This document shows, one piece after another, positions 46,115 to 55,154 of a stretch of 64,000 bases of DNA. Origin of the DNA: Rhodovulum euryhalinum. Its GTDB lineage: Bacteria > Pseudomonadota > Alphaproteobacteria > Rhodobacterales > Rhodobacteraceae. Positions within the stretch are counted from its first letter, which is position 1; every line of letters begins with the position of its first letter. The notes under the pieces were generated by a model. That model saw only the letters and a list, made by a program, of their open reading frames with translations. It did not search any database and was not told the origin of the DNA. The position numbers were made by a program, and so were the translations under genes. Where the stretch lies: NCBI RefSeq assembly GCF_004342445.1, contig NZ_SLWW01000004.1, positions 1 to 64,000 of the forward strand, in the 5' to 3' direction.

Positions 46115-47326
46115 TCAGGCGAGCGCCTTGTTCAGGTTCTCGTCGACCTTTTCCAGGAAGCCCATCGTGGTCAGCCACTTCTGGTCGGGTCCGACCAGCA
46201 GCGCGAGGTCCTTGGTCATGAATCCCGTTTCCACGGTCTCGACCACCACACGCTCCAGCGTCTCGGCGAAATGCATCAGCCGGTCGTTGCCGTCCAGCTT
46301 GGCGCGGTGCTTGAGCCCGCCGGTCCAGGCGTAGATCGAGGCGATCGAGTTCGTCGAGGTCTCCTGCCCCTTCTGGTGCTGGCGGTAGTGGCGGGTGACG
46401 GTGCCATGCGCCGCCTCGGCCTCGACGGTCTTGCCGTCGGGTGTCATCAGGATCGAGGTCATCAGCCCGAGACTGCCGAAGCCCTGCGCCACGGTGTCGG
46501 ACTGCACGTCGCCGTCATAGTTCTTGCAGGCCCAGACGAAACCGCCGTTCCACTTCATCGCGCAGGCGACCATGTCGTCGATCAGGCGATGTTCATAGGT
46601 GATCCCGGCCGCCTTGAACCTGTCCGCGAATTCCTCGTCGAACACCTTCTGGAACAGGATCATGAACTGGCCGTCATACTGTTTCAGGATGGTGTTCTTG
46701 GTCGACAGGTAGAGCGGCCAGCCCATGTTCAGCGCGTAGTTCATCGAGGCGCGGGCAAAGTCGATGATCGACTGGTCGAGGTTGTACATCCCCATGTAGA
46801 TGCCCGATGAGGGCGCCTTGTAGACCTCTTCCTCGATCACCGTGCCGTCCTCGCCCACGAATTTCAGGCTGAGTGTGCCGGGGCCGGGGAAGCGGATGTC
46901 GGTGGCGCGATACTGGTCGCCGAAGGCGTGGCGGCCGATCACGATGGGCTGGGTCCAGCCGGGCACCAGGCGCGGGACGTTCTTGCAGATGATCGGCGCG
47001 CGGAACACCACGCCGCCCAGGATGTTGCGGATCGTGCCGTTGGGCGATTTCCACATCTTCTTGAGGCCGAATTCCTCGACCCGGGCCTCGTCGGGCGTGA
47101 TCGTGGCGCATTTGACGCCGACGCCGACCTCCTTGATCTTCTCGGCCGCGTCGATGGTGATCTGGTCGTCGGTCCGGTCGCGCTCCTCGATGCCGAGGTC
47201 GTAATACAGAAGGTCGATGTCGAGATAGGGCAGGATCAGCTTCTTCTTGATGAAGTCCCAGATGATCCGGGTCATCTCGTCGCCGTCGAGTTCGACGACC
47301 GGGTTTTCGACTTTGATCTTCGTCAT
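46115..47326 (-). CDS. icd: NADP-dependent isocitrate dehydrogenase
   Basis: The 403-residue enzyme belongs to the eukaryote-like homodimeric type common in Alphaproteobacteria. It oxidises isocitrate to 2-oxoglutarate in the TCA cycle. Segments [29 protein letters not shown] and the C-terminal [12 protein letters not shown] are diagnostic. It is convergent with the Rid gene and stands alone. Confidence 0.97.
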   Translation of the reverse strand: MTKIKVENPVVELDGDEMTRIIWDFIKKKLILPYLDIDLLYYDLGIEERDRTDDQITIDAAEKIKEVGVGVKCATITPDEARVEEFGLKKMWKSPNGTIRNILGGVVFRAPIICKNVPRLVPGWTQPIVIGRHAFGDQYRATDIRFPGPGTLSLKFVGEDGTVIEEEVYKAPSSGIYMGMYNLDQSIIDFARASMNYALNMGWPLYLSTKNTILKQYDGQFMILFQKVFDEEFADRFKAAGITYEHRLIDDMVACAMKWNGGFVWACKNYDGDVQSDTVAQGFGSLGLMTSILMTPDGKTVEAEAAHGTVTRHYRQHQKGQETSTNSIASIYAWTGGLKHRAKLDGNDRLMHFAETLERVVVETVETGFMTKDLALLVGPDQKWLTTMGFLEKVDENLNKALA

Positions 47327-47627
47327 GGGCCCCTCGTTCAGGATTGCGGGAATCGCGCATCGAGCGGGTCATAGCCCATTTTCGCACGCTGGACCAGAGC
47401 GGTATGCGCTGGTATACATATTGCCGCGCCGCAGCGCCGGGGGACGTGTTCGCGGCCGAGACTGTCGCTGCCTTGGCATTTCCCGGCCGCGCGTGACCTC
47501 GGCATTTGCCGCCCCTGCGCGGCCGTGCCGGAATGGGTCTTTGGCGGTGCCGGGTGCAAGTGAAATCCGCAAGCGGGCCGGTGCATCTTTACCGTCCGGT
47601 AAGGCCGGTTCGGACAGATTGGCCGGG
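47327..47627. other. Intergenic region between icd and the small membrane protein gene
   Basis: About 300 bp with no believable gene. It must contain the icd promoter on the minus strand. The palindrome TTACCG-TC-CGGTAA at 47589-47602, 25 bp before the downstream ATG, is the only distinct element; it could be an operator or a leader hairpin. Confidence 0.4.
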
Positions 47628-47948
47628 ATGAAACGCGCGACCCTTTCGGATGCTGCCCTGCTGGGCCTGACGCTGCTGCTGACCGGCGCCACGGTGCCGC
47701 TGACCCTTGCCATGGCCGGGCCGGCCGCGGCGGGGCGGCCGGCACTGGTGGTGGTTCCGCCCTGGGGTGCGGGCGCGGCCGAGGTGATCGCGGCGGGCGG
47801 CGGCTACGAGATCGGCCCCCGGGTCGCACCGATCGCACGGTTCGCGGTCCTGGACCGGCCCGCCGCCGCGCGTGCCGCCGGGGCCTGGGCGGTGCTGGAT
47901 GCGGGGGCGCTGCCGATCCTCTGCGGGTTCGAAAGGGACATTCGATGA
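47628..47948 (+). CDS. Small hypothetical membrane protein upstream of a chemoreceptor
   Basis: The 106-residue protein has one N-terminal hydrophobic segment ([20 protein letters not shown]) and then a compact domain beginning [21 protein letters not shown], ending CGFERDIR. I do not recognise the family, though a signal-anchored periplasmic protein is likely. Its stop overlaps the chemoreceptor start by 4 bp, so a functional link with sensing, such as a periplasmic partner, is plausible. Confidence 0.65.
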   Translation: MKRATLSDAALLGLTLLLTGATVPLTLAMAGPAAAGRPALVVVPPWGAGAAEVIAAGGGYEIGPRVAPIARFAVLDRPAAARAAGAWAVLDAGALPILCGFERDIR

Positions 47949-49498
47949 CCACCGATGATCTGACCGCCGAGCATGGCGTCTGCAAGCTGGCCGAACGCGT
48001 CCTGGTCTTCATGGTGCCGGTCCCGGTGATCGCGGCCGGGGTCGCGGGCAACGCGATGCTGCCGGTGCTGGTGCTTGCGGCGCTGCTGGGTGGGGCCGGG
48101 GTGATTGCCCGCCAGACCCGCAGCGCCTGGCGGCGCGAGGTGATTGCGACCGCGCTGATCGGCCAGTCGGCCCTGTTCACCGCCGCGCTTGCCGGGCATG
48201 CATGGCAGATCGACTCGCACATGATGTTCTTTGCGCTGCTCGCGGTGGTCTCGACGATGCGCAGCGTGCCAGCGCTGATCCTTGCCTGCGCGGTGACGGC
48301 GGTACATCACCTGTCGCTGAGTTTCCTGATGCCGGCACTGGTGTATCCGTCGGCCGATCTGGCGGCCAATCTTGCGCGCACGGTGCTGCACGGCGCGATC
48401 GTGGTGATCGAGGGCGCGATCCTGACCCTGTCGATGCTGCACGCACAGCGCCAGCGCGCCGCCCTGGTGACCAATCAGGCCGCCGCCGAAGCGCTGGCAT
48501 GCGAGGCCGAGGCGGCCCGTCTGGCCGGGGAACGGGCGGGGGCGGATACGGACCTGGTCGTCGAGACGCTGAGCAAGGCGCTGGAACGGCTGGCGGCGGG
48601 CGACCTGCACTGCGCGATCGCCGCACCGCTGCCGGCTGCGCATGAGGCGCTGCGGCAGGATTTCAACACCGCGGTCGCCATGCTGTCGGACAGCCTCGGC
48701 GGCGCGGTGGCCGCGGCCGCCGATGTCCACCGCGAGGCGGCTGCCATCGCCGATGCGGCGGGCAATGTCGCGAGCCGCGTCGAGGGGCAGGCCCAGGACG
48801 TGACCGAGGTGGCCCGCGCGCTGAGCGATCTTGCCGCGTCGCTGTCGGAAACCGCCGATGGCGTGCATGAGGTCAGCGACGGTGCCGCGGCCGCGTCCCG
48901 CAACGCCGCAGAGGCGGCGACGGTGGTGCGCGACGCGATCGGCGCGATGGCATTGATCGAGACCAGTTCGGGCGAGATTTCCTCGATCATCCAGGTGATC
49001 GACGACATCTCGTTCCAGACAAGCCTGCTGGCGCTCAACGCCGGGATCGAGGCGGCGCGGGCGGGCGAGGCGGGCAAGAGCTTTGCCGTGGTCGCCTCGG
49101 AGGTGCGCGCGCTTGCCCAGAGTACCAGCAACGCCGCGCGAGACATCAAGACGCTGATCCAGACCTCGGCGGGTCATGTCGCCAACGGGGCGGACCTGGT
49201 GGCGCGGGCGGGCAGCGCGCTTGACGGGATCGGGGTCGAGATCGATCAGGCCAGCCATCGGGTGGCCACGATCAATCAGGCGGCGCGGGCGCAGTCGGAG
49301 GCACTGTCCGAGATGAACGGCACGGTGGCGCGCATCGACCAGAGCCTGCAGACCAACGCGGCGCTGGCCGAGGAGATGTCGGCCATGGGATCGCGCATGG
49401 CCCGGGGCGCGGGCGCGCTGAACGGCGCGCTGTCGGGGTTCGTCTTGCAGGGGGATGCGGCGCAGCCGCTGGCGCTGCGGGCGCGCGCCGTGGCGTGA
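47945..49498 (+). CDS. Methyl-accepting chemotaxis protein with a polytopic N-terminal sensor
   Basis: The 517-residue receptor has five or six predicted transmembrane helices in the first 170 residues, with conserved-looking [12 protein letters not shown] and [11 protein letters not shown] between helices. I recall this histidine-rich membrane domain from other MCPs, without a named ligand. No periplasmic ligand domain is present. The C-terminal half is the signalling coiled coil; its hairpin tip reads [24 protein letters not shown] with the following [12 protein letters not shown]. There is no xWxxF docking tail, unlike the receptor at the window start. Confidence 0.9.
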   Translation: MTTDDLTAEHGVCKLAERVLVFMVPVPVIAAGVAGNAMLPVLVLAALLGGAGVIARQTRSAWRREVIATALIGQSALFTAALAGHAWQIDSHMMFFALLAVVSTMRSVPALILACAVTAVHHLSLSFLMPALVYPSADLAANLARTVLHGAIVVIEGAILTLSMLHAQRQRAALVTNQAAAEALACEAEAARLAGERAGADTDLVVETLSKALERLAAGDLHCAIAAPLPAAHEALRQDFNTAVAMLSDSLGGAVAAAADVHREAAAIADAAGNVASRVEGQAQDVTEVARALSDLAASLSETADGVHEVSDGAAAASRNAAEAATVVRDAIGAMALIETSSGEISSIIQVIDDISFQTSLLALNAGIEAARAGEAGKSFAVVASEVRALAQSTSNAARDIKTLIQTSAGHVANGADLVARAGSALDGIGVEIDQASHRVATINQAARAQSEALSEMNGTVARIDQSLQTNAALAEEMSAMGSRMARGAGALNGALSGFVLQGDAAQPLALRARAVA

Positions 49499-49531
49499 AG
49501 CGCCCGCTGGCGGGCGGTGCGGCGGATGCGG

Positions 49532-49807
49532 CTAATCGGCGCGGCCGGCGTCGTCCGGCACCGGGCCGGGTGGGGCAGGATCCGGCGGCGGCAGGGCACG
49601 TGTTCCGCGCTTGCGCTCCATCACGACCCGGCCCCGGCCGAGCGCGCGGCGGATGCGCACCGCCGTCATGAAGGCTTCCTGGGTGGTGGGCGAGGACTCG
49701 CCGATCGCCTTGGACATCTCGTCGATCAGCCGCTCGTCATCAAGCTGCTCGGCCACCTCGATCGCCTCTCGGGCCAGCGCGTCGGCAAGATCGTCCAGCA
49801 GCGACAT
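49532..49807 (-). CDS. Small conserved hypothetical protein
   Basis: A 91-residue acidic protein rich in predicted helix (MSLLDDLADALAREAIEVAE) ending in a Pro-rich tail. No motif of known function. A GGGACGGG sequence precedes the ATG. Encoded just downstream of the hydrolase gene on the same strand (14-bp gap), so likely one operon. Codon use is normal for the region, supporting a real gene. Confidence 0.6.
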   Translation of the reverse strand: MSLLDDLADALAREAIEVAEQLDDERLIDEMSKAIGESSPTTQEAFMTAVRIRRALGRGRVVMERKRGTRALPPPDPAPPGPVPDDAGRAD

Positions 49808-49821
49808 TTTCCCGTCCCCCG

Positions 49822-50475
49822 CTAGCGCGTGCCCTCGGTCAGGCGCCGCTTAACATAGGCGGTCACGTGATCGATCATCGTGCCCATGTGCGGATCCTGG
49901 AAGAAGTGATCCGCCCCCTCGATCTCGTCATGGGTGATGGTGATGCCCTTCTGCTCGTGCAGCTTGTCGACCAGCGCACGGGTGTCGGCAGGCGGCGCGA
50001 CGCGGTCGGCGGTGCCGTGGATCACCAGCCCCGAGGACGGGCAGGGCGCCAGGAACGAGAAATCGTACATGTTGGCGGGCGGCGACACCGACACGAACCC
50101 GGTGATCTCGGGCCGCCGCATCAGCAGTTGCATGCCGATCCAGGCGCCGAAGGAAAAGCCTGCGACCCAGCAATGCTTGGCATTCTGGTTCATCGATTGC
50201 AGGTAGTCGAGCGCGGCCGCCGCATCCGACAGCTCGCCGATGCCCTGGTCGTATTCGCCCTGGGACCGCCCGACGCCGCGGAAGTTGAAGCGCAGCACCG
50301 TGAAGCCCATCCGGTGAAAGGCATAGTGCAGGTTGTAGACCACCCGGTTGTTCATCGTGCCGCCGAACTGCGGATGGGGGTGCAGCACGATCGCGATCGG
50401 GGCGTCCCGGTCCTTCTGCGGATGGTAGCGGCCTTCGAGACGGCCTTCGGGACCGGGAAAGATGACCTCGGGCAT
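49822..50475 (-). CDS. Alpha/beta hydrolase
   Basis: The 217-residue hydrolase has HPHPQFGGTMNN, the oxyanion region FNFRGVGRSQG and the nucleophile elbow GFSFG, followed by a C-terminal Asp (HGTADRV) and His (ADHFF). This is the layout of small serine hydrolases often listed as dienelactone-hydrolase-like. Substrate unknown. It is divergent from iscR across 149 bp. Confidence 0.88.
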   Translation of the reverse strand: MPEVIFPGPEGRLEGRYHPQKDRDAPIAIVLHPHPQFGGTMNNRVVYNLHYAFHRMGFTVLRFNFRGVGRSQGEYDQGIGELSDAAAALDYLQSMNQNAKHCWVAGFSFGAWIGMQLLMRRPEITGFVSVSPPANMYDFSFLAPCPSSGLVIHGTADRVAPPADTRALVDKLHEQKGITITHDEIEGADHFFQDPHMGTMIDHVTAYVKRRLTEGTR

Positions 50476-50508
50476 TTCGTTCTTCTCGTTTGCGGGGGCC
50501 CGCCATTC

Positions 50509-50537
50509 TTGACGCGAAGGGCCGGGCTTCATAAGGA
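50509..50537 (+). promoter_or_regulatory. Candidate iscR promoter
   Basis: TTGACG (50509-50514) and TAAGGA (50532-50537) with a 17-bp spacer precede iscR by about 88 bp. The -35 is good and the -10 moderate. Expression of isc-suf in related Rhodobacter is iron- and oxidative-stress-dependent (known), but I did not identify a regulator site here with confidence. Confidence 0.4.
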
Positions 50538-50624
50538 CAAAAACACCCGGCGGGCGCGGGCCCAGGGTGCATCCCGAGGTAATAGCCCGCCTGCGCTGCG
50601 TCAACCGTTTGCGGGAGGGCCCCG

Positions 50625-51086
50625 ATGAAACTGAGCACCAAGGGCCGCTATGCGATGGTCGCGCTGGTCGACCTTTCGTTGCAGCGGGGCGACGATCTGG
50701 TCTCGCTGGCCGAGATATCGAAGCGCCAGGACATTTCGCTGCCCTATCTCGAGCAGTTGTTCGTCAAGCTGAGGCGTGCCGGGCTGGTGGAGTCGGTCCG
50801 CGGGCCCGGGGGCGGCTATCGCCTGGCGCGGCCGGCCTCGGAGATCCGGGTGGTGGATGTGCTGGGCGCCGTGGACGAGACGGTCAGCGCGATGCACAAG
50901 GGGGCGGGCGTGTCGGGCGGGCTGTCGGGAAGCCGGGCGCAGTCGCTGGCGAACCGGCTGTGGGAAAGCCTGTCGGCCCATGTCTACGTGTTCCTGCACC
51001 AGACGCGGCTGTCGGATGTGACGGCGAACGATCTTGCCCCCTGCCCGGCGGTGCCGGCGCTGTTCGAGGTGGTGGACGACGACTAG
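50625..51086 (+). CDS. iscR: Rrf2-family regulator IscR lacking the three-cysteine cluster
   Basis: The 153-residue winged-helix repressor leads the isc-suf operon and controls it according to iron-sulfur status. The HTH part (STKGRYAMVALVDL, ISLPYLEQLFVKLRRAGLVESVRGPGGGYRLAR) is highly typical. The cluster-binding loop, which in E. coli has three cysteines, here reads MHKGAGVSGGLSG and has none; only one cysteine occurs, in LAPCPAVP near the C-terminus. Rhodobacter IscR is known to have an unusual one-cysteine arrangement, so this fits the group. GGGAGGG precedes the ATG. Confidence 0.93.
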   Translation: MKLSTKGRYAMVALVDLSLQRGDDLVSLAEISKRQDISLPYLEQLFVKLRRAGLVESVRGPGGGYRLARPASEIRVVDVLGAVDETVSAMHKGAGVSGGLSGSRAQSLANRLWESLSAHVYVFLHQTRLSDVTANDLAPCPAVPALFEVVDDD

Positions 51087-51153
51087 GGGGCGCTGCCCCC
51101 GTCCGCTGACGCGGACTCCCCCGGGATACTTGAGGCCAGAAGAAGGACAGGGC
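51086..51153 (+). repeat. Dispersed hairpin repeat, copy C, running into the iscS ribosome binding site
   Basis: Hairpins GGGGGC-GCT-GCCCCC (51086-51100) and GTCCGC-TGAC-GCGGAC (51101-51116), then GGGATACTTGAGGCC and AGAAGAAGG, parallel to copies A and B. It begins at the last base of the iscR stop and ends at the iscS start, so the AAGGA in its conserved tail serves as the likely Shine-Dalgarno of iscS. Confidence 0.7.
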
Positions 51154-52200
51154 ATGGGCGGGCGCGTCTATCTGGACTGGAACGCGACGGCACCGCTGAG
51201 GCCCGAGGCGCGCGCCGCGATGATCGCGGCGATGGATGTGGTGGGCAACCCGTCGAGCGTGCATGCCGAGGGGCGCGCGGCGCGGGCCATCGTCGAGCGC
51301 GCGCGGGCGCAGGTGGCCGCGGCACTGGGGGCCGAGGGGGCCGAGATCGTCTTTACCTCGGGGGCGAGCGAGGCGGCGGCGCTGGCCTGTGCCGGCCGCG
51401 GCCTTGAGGCGGGCGATATCGAGCATGATTCGGTCGCCGCCTGGGTGGACGCCTGCCTGCCGGTGGACAGCGCGGGCCAGGTGACGGTGCGCGATCCGGC
51501 GCGCACGGCGTTGCAGTTGGCCAATTCCGAGACCGGCGTGATCCAGGACCTGCCCGTGGGCCTCGCGGTCTGCGACATGACGCAAGCGTTCGGCAAGCTG
51601 CCGGTCGCCGTCAACTGGCTGGGCTGCGAGATGGCGCTGGTTTCGGCGCACAAGATCGGCGGGCCAAAGGGCATCGGTGCGCTGGTTCTGCGGCGCGGGA
51701 CCGAGGTCGCGGCGCGAATCCGGGGTGGCGGGCAGGAACTCGGCCGGCGGGCCGGAACCGAGAACGTGGTGGGAATCGCGGGTTTCGGGGCGGCTGCGGA
51801 AGCGGCGCAGGCGGAAATTTCTGCTGGAAAATGGGTAGAAATCGAGCATCTTAGAAATATTCTAGAAAATACCGTTGTGGCTGGCGCAAATGAGACTATT
51901 TTTGTCGGGAAAGCTGCGCAAAGGTTGCCCAACACGTCGTGTTTCGCCACACCCGGGTGGAAGGGCGAGACGCAGGTGATGCAGATGGACCTGGCCGGGT
52001 TCGCGATTTCCGCGGGGTCGGCCTGTTCCTCGGGCAAGCTGCGTGCCAGCCGCGTGCTGCGGGCCATGGGGCTGGGCAAGGACGTGGCGGCCTCGGCGAT
52101 CCGGGTCTCGCTTGGCCCGGGCACGACGGAGGAAGACGTGGCGCGCTTTGCCGAGGCCTGGCTTGCGGCGGCGGCGCGGGTCAGGGCCCGGGCGGGCTGA
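51154..52200 (+). CDS. iscS: Cysteine desulfurase, IscS/NifS type
   Basis: The 348-residue PLP enzyme supplies sulfur from cysteine for cluster assembly. PLP lysine is Lys167 in [10 protein letters not shown] and the active cysteine is Cys291 in [11 protein letters not shown]. It is shorter than E. coli IscS (about 400). Bases 51814-51913 are 61% A+T by hand count and use codons (AGA, ATT, CTA, GTA) rare in the rest of the gene; the stretch contains an Irr/ICE-like palindrome. A second desulfurase, SufS, closes the operon. Confidence 0.92.
   Translation: MGGRVYLDWNATAPLRPEARAAMIAAMDVVGNPSSVHAEGRAARAIVERARAQVAAALGAEGAEIVFTSGASEAAALACAGRGLEAGDIEHDSVAAWVDACLPVDSAGQVTVRDPARTALQLANSETGVIQDLPVGLAVCDMTQAFGKLPVAVNWLGCEMALVSAHKIGGPKGIGALVLRRGTEVAARIRGGGQELGRRAGTENVVGIAGFGAAAEAAQAEISAGKWVEIEHLRNILENTVVAGANETIFVGKAAQRLPNTSCFATPGWKGETQVMQMDLAGFAISAGSACSSGKLRASRVLRAMGLGKDVAASAIRVSLGPGTTEEDVARFAEAWLAAAARVRARAG
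51851..51865. promoter_or_regulatory. ICE-like (Irr-type) palindrome inside iscS
   Basis: TTAGAA-ATA-TTCTAG matches the iron control element pattern TTTAGAA-N3-TTCTAAA recognised by Irr in Alphaproteobacteria, with both TAGAA/TTCTA arms exact. It lies in the AT-rich island, about 390 bp before sufB. An internal, iron-regulated promoter for the suf genes is the suggested role; internal promoters have been described for isc-suf in Rhodobacter (from memory). Confidence 0.5.
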
Positions 52201-52255
52201 ACGAGGATCGACCGGTGCCCCGCGCGGGGCCGGCAGGAAAAGGCGGAAGGATCAG

Positions 52256-53797
52256 ATGGCTGCTTTGGACAATGCCGATCGCGGCGAGGCAAGCGAAGTT
52301 CGTGAAGGTGTCGACCGCGAGACGGTCGAGACCGTCCAGTCGATGGCCGGCAAGTACAAGTACGGCTGGGAGACCGAGATCGAGATGGACTACGCGCCGA
52401 TGGGTCTCACCGAGGACATCGTGCGGCTGATTTCGTCCAAGAACGAAGAGCCCGAGTGGATGACCGACTGGCGGCTGGCGGCCTTCCGGCGCTGGCAGCA
52501 GCTGGAAGAACCCAAATGGGCGATGGTCGACTATCCCGAGATCGACTTCCAGGCGCAGTATTACTATGCCCGGCCGAAAAGCATGGCCGAAAAGCCCAAG
52601 TCGCTGGACGAGGTCGATCCCAAGCTGCTGGAGACCTACCAGAAGCTGGGCATCCCGCTGAAGGAGCAGATGATCCTGGCCGGTGTCGAGGGGGCCGAGG
52701 ACGCGCCCGCCGAGGGCCGCAAGGTCGCCGTCGATGCCGTCTTCGACAGCGTGTCGGTGGGCACCACCTTCCAGAAGGAGCTGGAAAAGGCGGGCGTGAT
52801 CTTCTGTTCGATCTCCGAGGCGATCCGGACGCATCCCGACCTGGTGCGGAAGTACCTCGGGAGCGTCGTGCCGCAGTCGGACAACTTCTATGCCACGCTC
52901 AACAGCGCTGTCTTCTCGGATGGGTCGTTCGTCTATGTGCCGCCGGGCGTGCGCTGCCCGATGGAGCTATCGACCTATTTCCGCATCAACGCCGAGAACA
53001 CCGGCCAGTTCGAGCGTACGCTGATCATCGCCGACAAGGGCGCCTATGTGAGCTACCTGGAAGGCTGCACCGCACCCCAGCGCGACATCGCGCAACTGCA
53101 CGCCGCGGTGGTGGAGATCGTGGTGCTGGACGATGCCGAGGTGAAATATTCCACTGTCCAGAACTGGTATCCCGGTGACGAGAACGGCAAGGGCGGCATC
53201 TACAACTTCGTCACCAAGCGTGCCGACTGCCGGGGCGACCGGTCCAAGGTGATGTGGACGCAGGTGGAAACTGGCTCTGCCGTGACGTGGAAATATCCCT
53301 CCTGCATACTGCGCGGCGACGACAGCCAGGGCGAATTCTACTCGATCGCCATCACCAACAACTGGCAGCAGGCCGACACCGGCACCAAGATGGTGCATCT
53401 GGGCAAGAACACCCGGAGCCGCATCGTGTCCAAGGGGATCAGCGCGGGCCACGCGCAGAACACCTATCGCGGGCTGGTCTCGATGCACCCCAAGGCCAAG
53501 AACAGCCGCAACTATACCCAGTGCGACAGCCTGCTGATCGGCAGCACCTGCGGGGCGCATACGGTGCCCTATATCGAGGTGCGCAACAACTCGTCCCGCG
53601 TGGAACACGAGGCGACGACGTCCAAGGTGGACGACGACCAGCTGTTCTATTGCCGAAGCCGCGGGATGGACGAGGAAGCGGCGGTGGCGCTTGTCGTCAA
53701 CGGCTTCTGCAAGGAGGTTCTGCAGGCGCTGCCGATGGAATTCGCGATGGAGGCGCAGCAGCTGGTGGCAATTTCGTTGGAAGGTAGCGTCGGCTGA
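52256..53797 (+). CDS. sufB: Fe-S cluster scaffold protein SufB
   Basis: The 513-residue SufB is the core scaffold of the SUF system, forming SufBC2[30 protein letters not shown] and the C-terminal [19 protein letters not shown] are typical, with the conserved cysteine in [23 protein letters not shown] ribosome site precedes the ATG. Its stop overlaps the next small gene by 1 bp. Confidence 0.96.
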   Translation: MAALDNADRGEASEVREGVDRETVETVQSMAGKYKYGWETEIEMDYAPMGLTEDIVRLISSKNEEPEWMTDWRLAAFRRWQQLEEPKWAMVDYPEIDFQAQYYYARPKSMAEKPKSLDEVDPKLLETYQKLGIPLKEQMILAGVEGAEDAPAEGRKVAVDAVFDSVSVGTTFQKELEKAGVIFCSISEAIRTHPDLVRKYLGSVVPQSDNFYATLNSAVFSDGSFVYVPPGVRCPMELSTYFRINAENTGQFERTLIIADKGAYVSYLEGCTAPQRDIAQLHAAVVEIVVLDDAEVKYSTVQNWYPGDENGKGGIYNFVTKRADCRGDRSKVMWTQVETGSAVTWKYPSCILRGDDSQGEFYSIAITNNWQQADTGTKMVHLGKNTRSRIVSKGISAGHAQNTYRGLVSMHPKAKNSRNYTQCDSLLIGSTCGAHTVPYIEVRNNSSRVEHEATTSKVDDDQLFYCRSRGMDEEAAVALVVNGFCKEVLQALPMEFAMEAQQLVAISLEGSVG

Positions 53798-54066
53798 TGG
53801 GCTCGTCGTGGTTTGTGCCAAAGACGCATGGCTATGGTGCCTTCCCGGCAAACTGGAAGGGCTGGGCGGCGGTGGCTGTTTTTTCGCTGCTGCTGGGGCT
53901 TGTGGCGATTGCGGTTTTCGGCCCGTTGGGGCGGCTGGGTGTGGCGCTGTTCTGGCAGGTGGCGCTGTATTTGCTGCTGACCACCGTTCTGGCGCTTGGG
54001 TTTATCGTGATCGCCCGGCGCAAGACGAGCAGTAACTGGCGCTGGCGCTGGGCTGATGATGACTGA
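53797..54066 (+). CDS. Small two-helix membrane protein in the suf operon
   Basis: An 89-residue protein with two transmembrane segments ([18 protein letters not shown] and [24 protein letters not shown]) and a basic, tryptophan-rich tail. I do not recognise a named family; small genes of this type are found in suf operons of related bacteria as I recall. Its start overlaps the sufB stop. Role unknown; membrane localisation is clear. Confidence 0.75.
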   Translation: MGSSWFVPKTHGYGAFPANWKGWAAVAVFSLLLGLVAIAVFGPLGRLGVALFWQVALYLLLTTVLALGFIVIARRKTSSNWRWRWADDD

Positions 54067-54076
54067 GAAAGATACG

Positions 54077-54388
54077 ATGATCGTGACCACCACCCCCAGC
54101 ATCGAGGGCAAGACCATCACCGCCTATCACGGCATCGCCGTGGGCGAGGCGATCCTGGGCGCCAACGTGTTCCGGGACATCTTTGCCGGGATCACCGACA
54201 TCATCGGCGGCCGCTCTGGCGCCTACGAGGCGTCGCTGGGCGAGGCCCGCGCGACGGCGCTGCGCGAGCTGGAAGACCGTGCCCGGACGATGGGCGCGAA
54301 TGCCGTGGTCGGCGTCGATCTCGACTACGAAGTGATCAACAACATGCTGATGGTGTCCGCCTCGGGCACCGCCGTTACCATTGCCTAG
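54077..54388 (+). CDS. YbjQ/UPF0145-family protein
   Basis: The 103-residue protein matches the YbjQ (heavy-metal-binding domain) family: [36 protein letters not shown] and [13 protein letters not shown]. Function of the family is not established. An earlier ATG at 54056 overlaps the preceding gene and would add seven residues; the chosen start matches the family N-terminus. Its place between sufB and sufC hints at a role in metal or cluster metabolism (inference). Confidence 0.85.
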   Translation: MIVTTTPSIEGKTITAYHGIAVGEAILGANVFRDIFAGITDIIGGRSGAYEASLGEARATALRELEDRARTMGANAVVGVDLDYEVINNMLMVSASGTAVTIA

Positions 54389-54398
54389 GGAAAGAAAC

Positions 54399-55154
54399 AT
54401 GCTGGAAATCAAGAATCTGCGGGCCTCCCTTGAGGAAGAGGGCAAGGAAATCCTCAAGGGTCTGACGCTGACCGTCGAGGCGGGCAAGGTGCACGCGATC
54501 ATGGGGCCGAACGGGTCGGGCAAGTCGACGCTGTCCTATGTGCTGGCGGGCCGTGGCGGCTATGAGGTGACCGACGGCGGCGCCACGCTCGAGGGCCGGG
54601 ACATCCTCGCGATGGAGCCCGAGGAACGCGCGGCGGCCGGGCTGTTCCTGGCGTTCCAGTATCCGGTCGAGATCCCCGGCGTCGGCAACATGACCTTCCT
54701 GCGCACGGCCGTGAACGCCCAGCGCAGGACCCGCGGTGAAGAGGAAATGGATGCCGCAACCTTCCTGAAAGAGGTGCGCGCCCGTGCCAAGGAGCTGAAG
54801 ATCGACGCCGAGATGCTGAAGCGCCCGGTCAACATGGGCTTTTCCGGCGGCGAGAAGAAGCGCAACGAGATCCTTCAGATGGCGATGCTGGAGCCGCGTG
54901 TCTGCATCCTGGACGAGACCGACTCGGGGCTCGACGTGGATGCGATGAAGCTGGTGGCCGATGGCGTGAACGCGATGCGCAGCCCCGACCGCGGCTTTCT
55001 GGTCATCACGCACTACCAGCGGCTGCTGGACCATATCGTGCCGGACGTGGTGCATATCATGGTGGATGGCCGGATCATCAAGACCGGCGGGCCGGAACTG
55101 GCGCTGGAGGTCGAGAAGAACGGCTATGCCGACCTGATCGAGGAGGCCGCGTGA
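54399..55154 (+). CDS. sufC: Fe-S cluster assembly ATPase SufC
   Basis: The 251-residue ABC-type ATPase has Walker A GPNGSGKST, signature FSGGEKKR, and Walker B CILDETDSGLD, the SufC-specific form. It drives conformational change of SufB and SufD. Overlaps sufD by 1-4 bp depending on the sufD start. Confidence 0.97.
   Translation: MLEIKNLRASLEEEGKEILKGLTLTVEAGKVHAIMGPNGSGKSTLSYVLAGRGGYEVTDGGATLEGRDILAMEPEERAAAGLFLAFQYPVEIPGVGNMTFLRTAVNAQRRTRGEEEMDAATFLKEVRARAKELKIDAEMLKRPVNMGFSGGEKKRNEILQMAMLEPRVCILDETDSGLDVDAMKLVADGVNAMRSPDRGFLVITHYQRLLDHIVPDVVHIMVDGRIIKTGGPELALEVEKNGYADLIEEAA

Noticed and set aside
34421-51153. CRISPR-like repeats
   Set aside because: The three related repeats are many kilobases apart, in both orientations, without spacers or cas genes.
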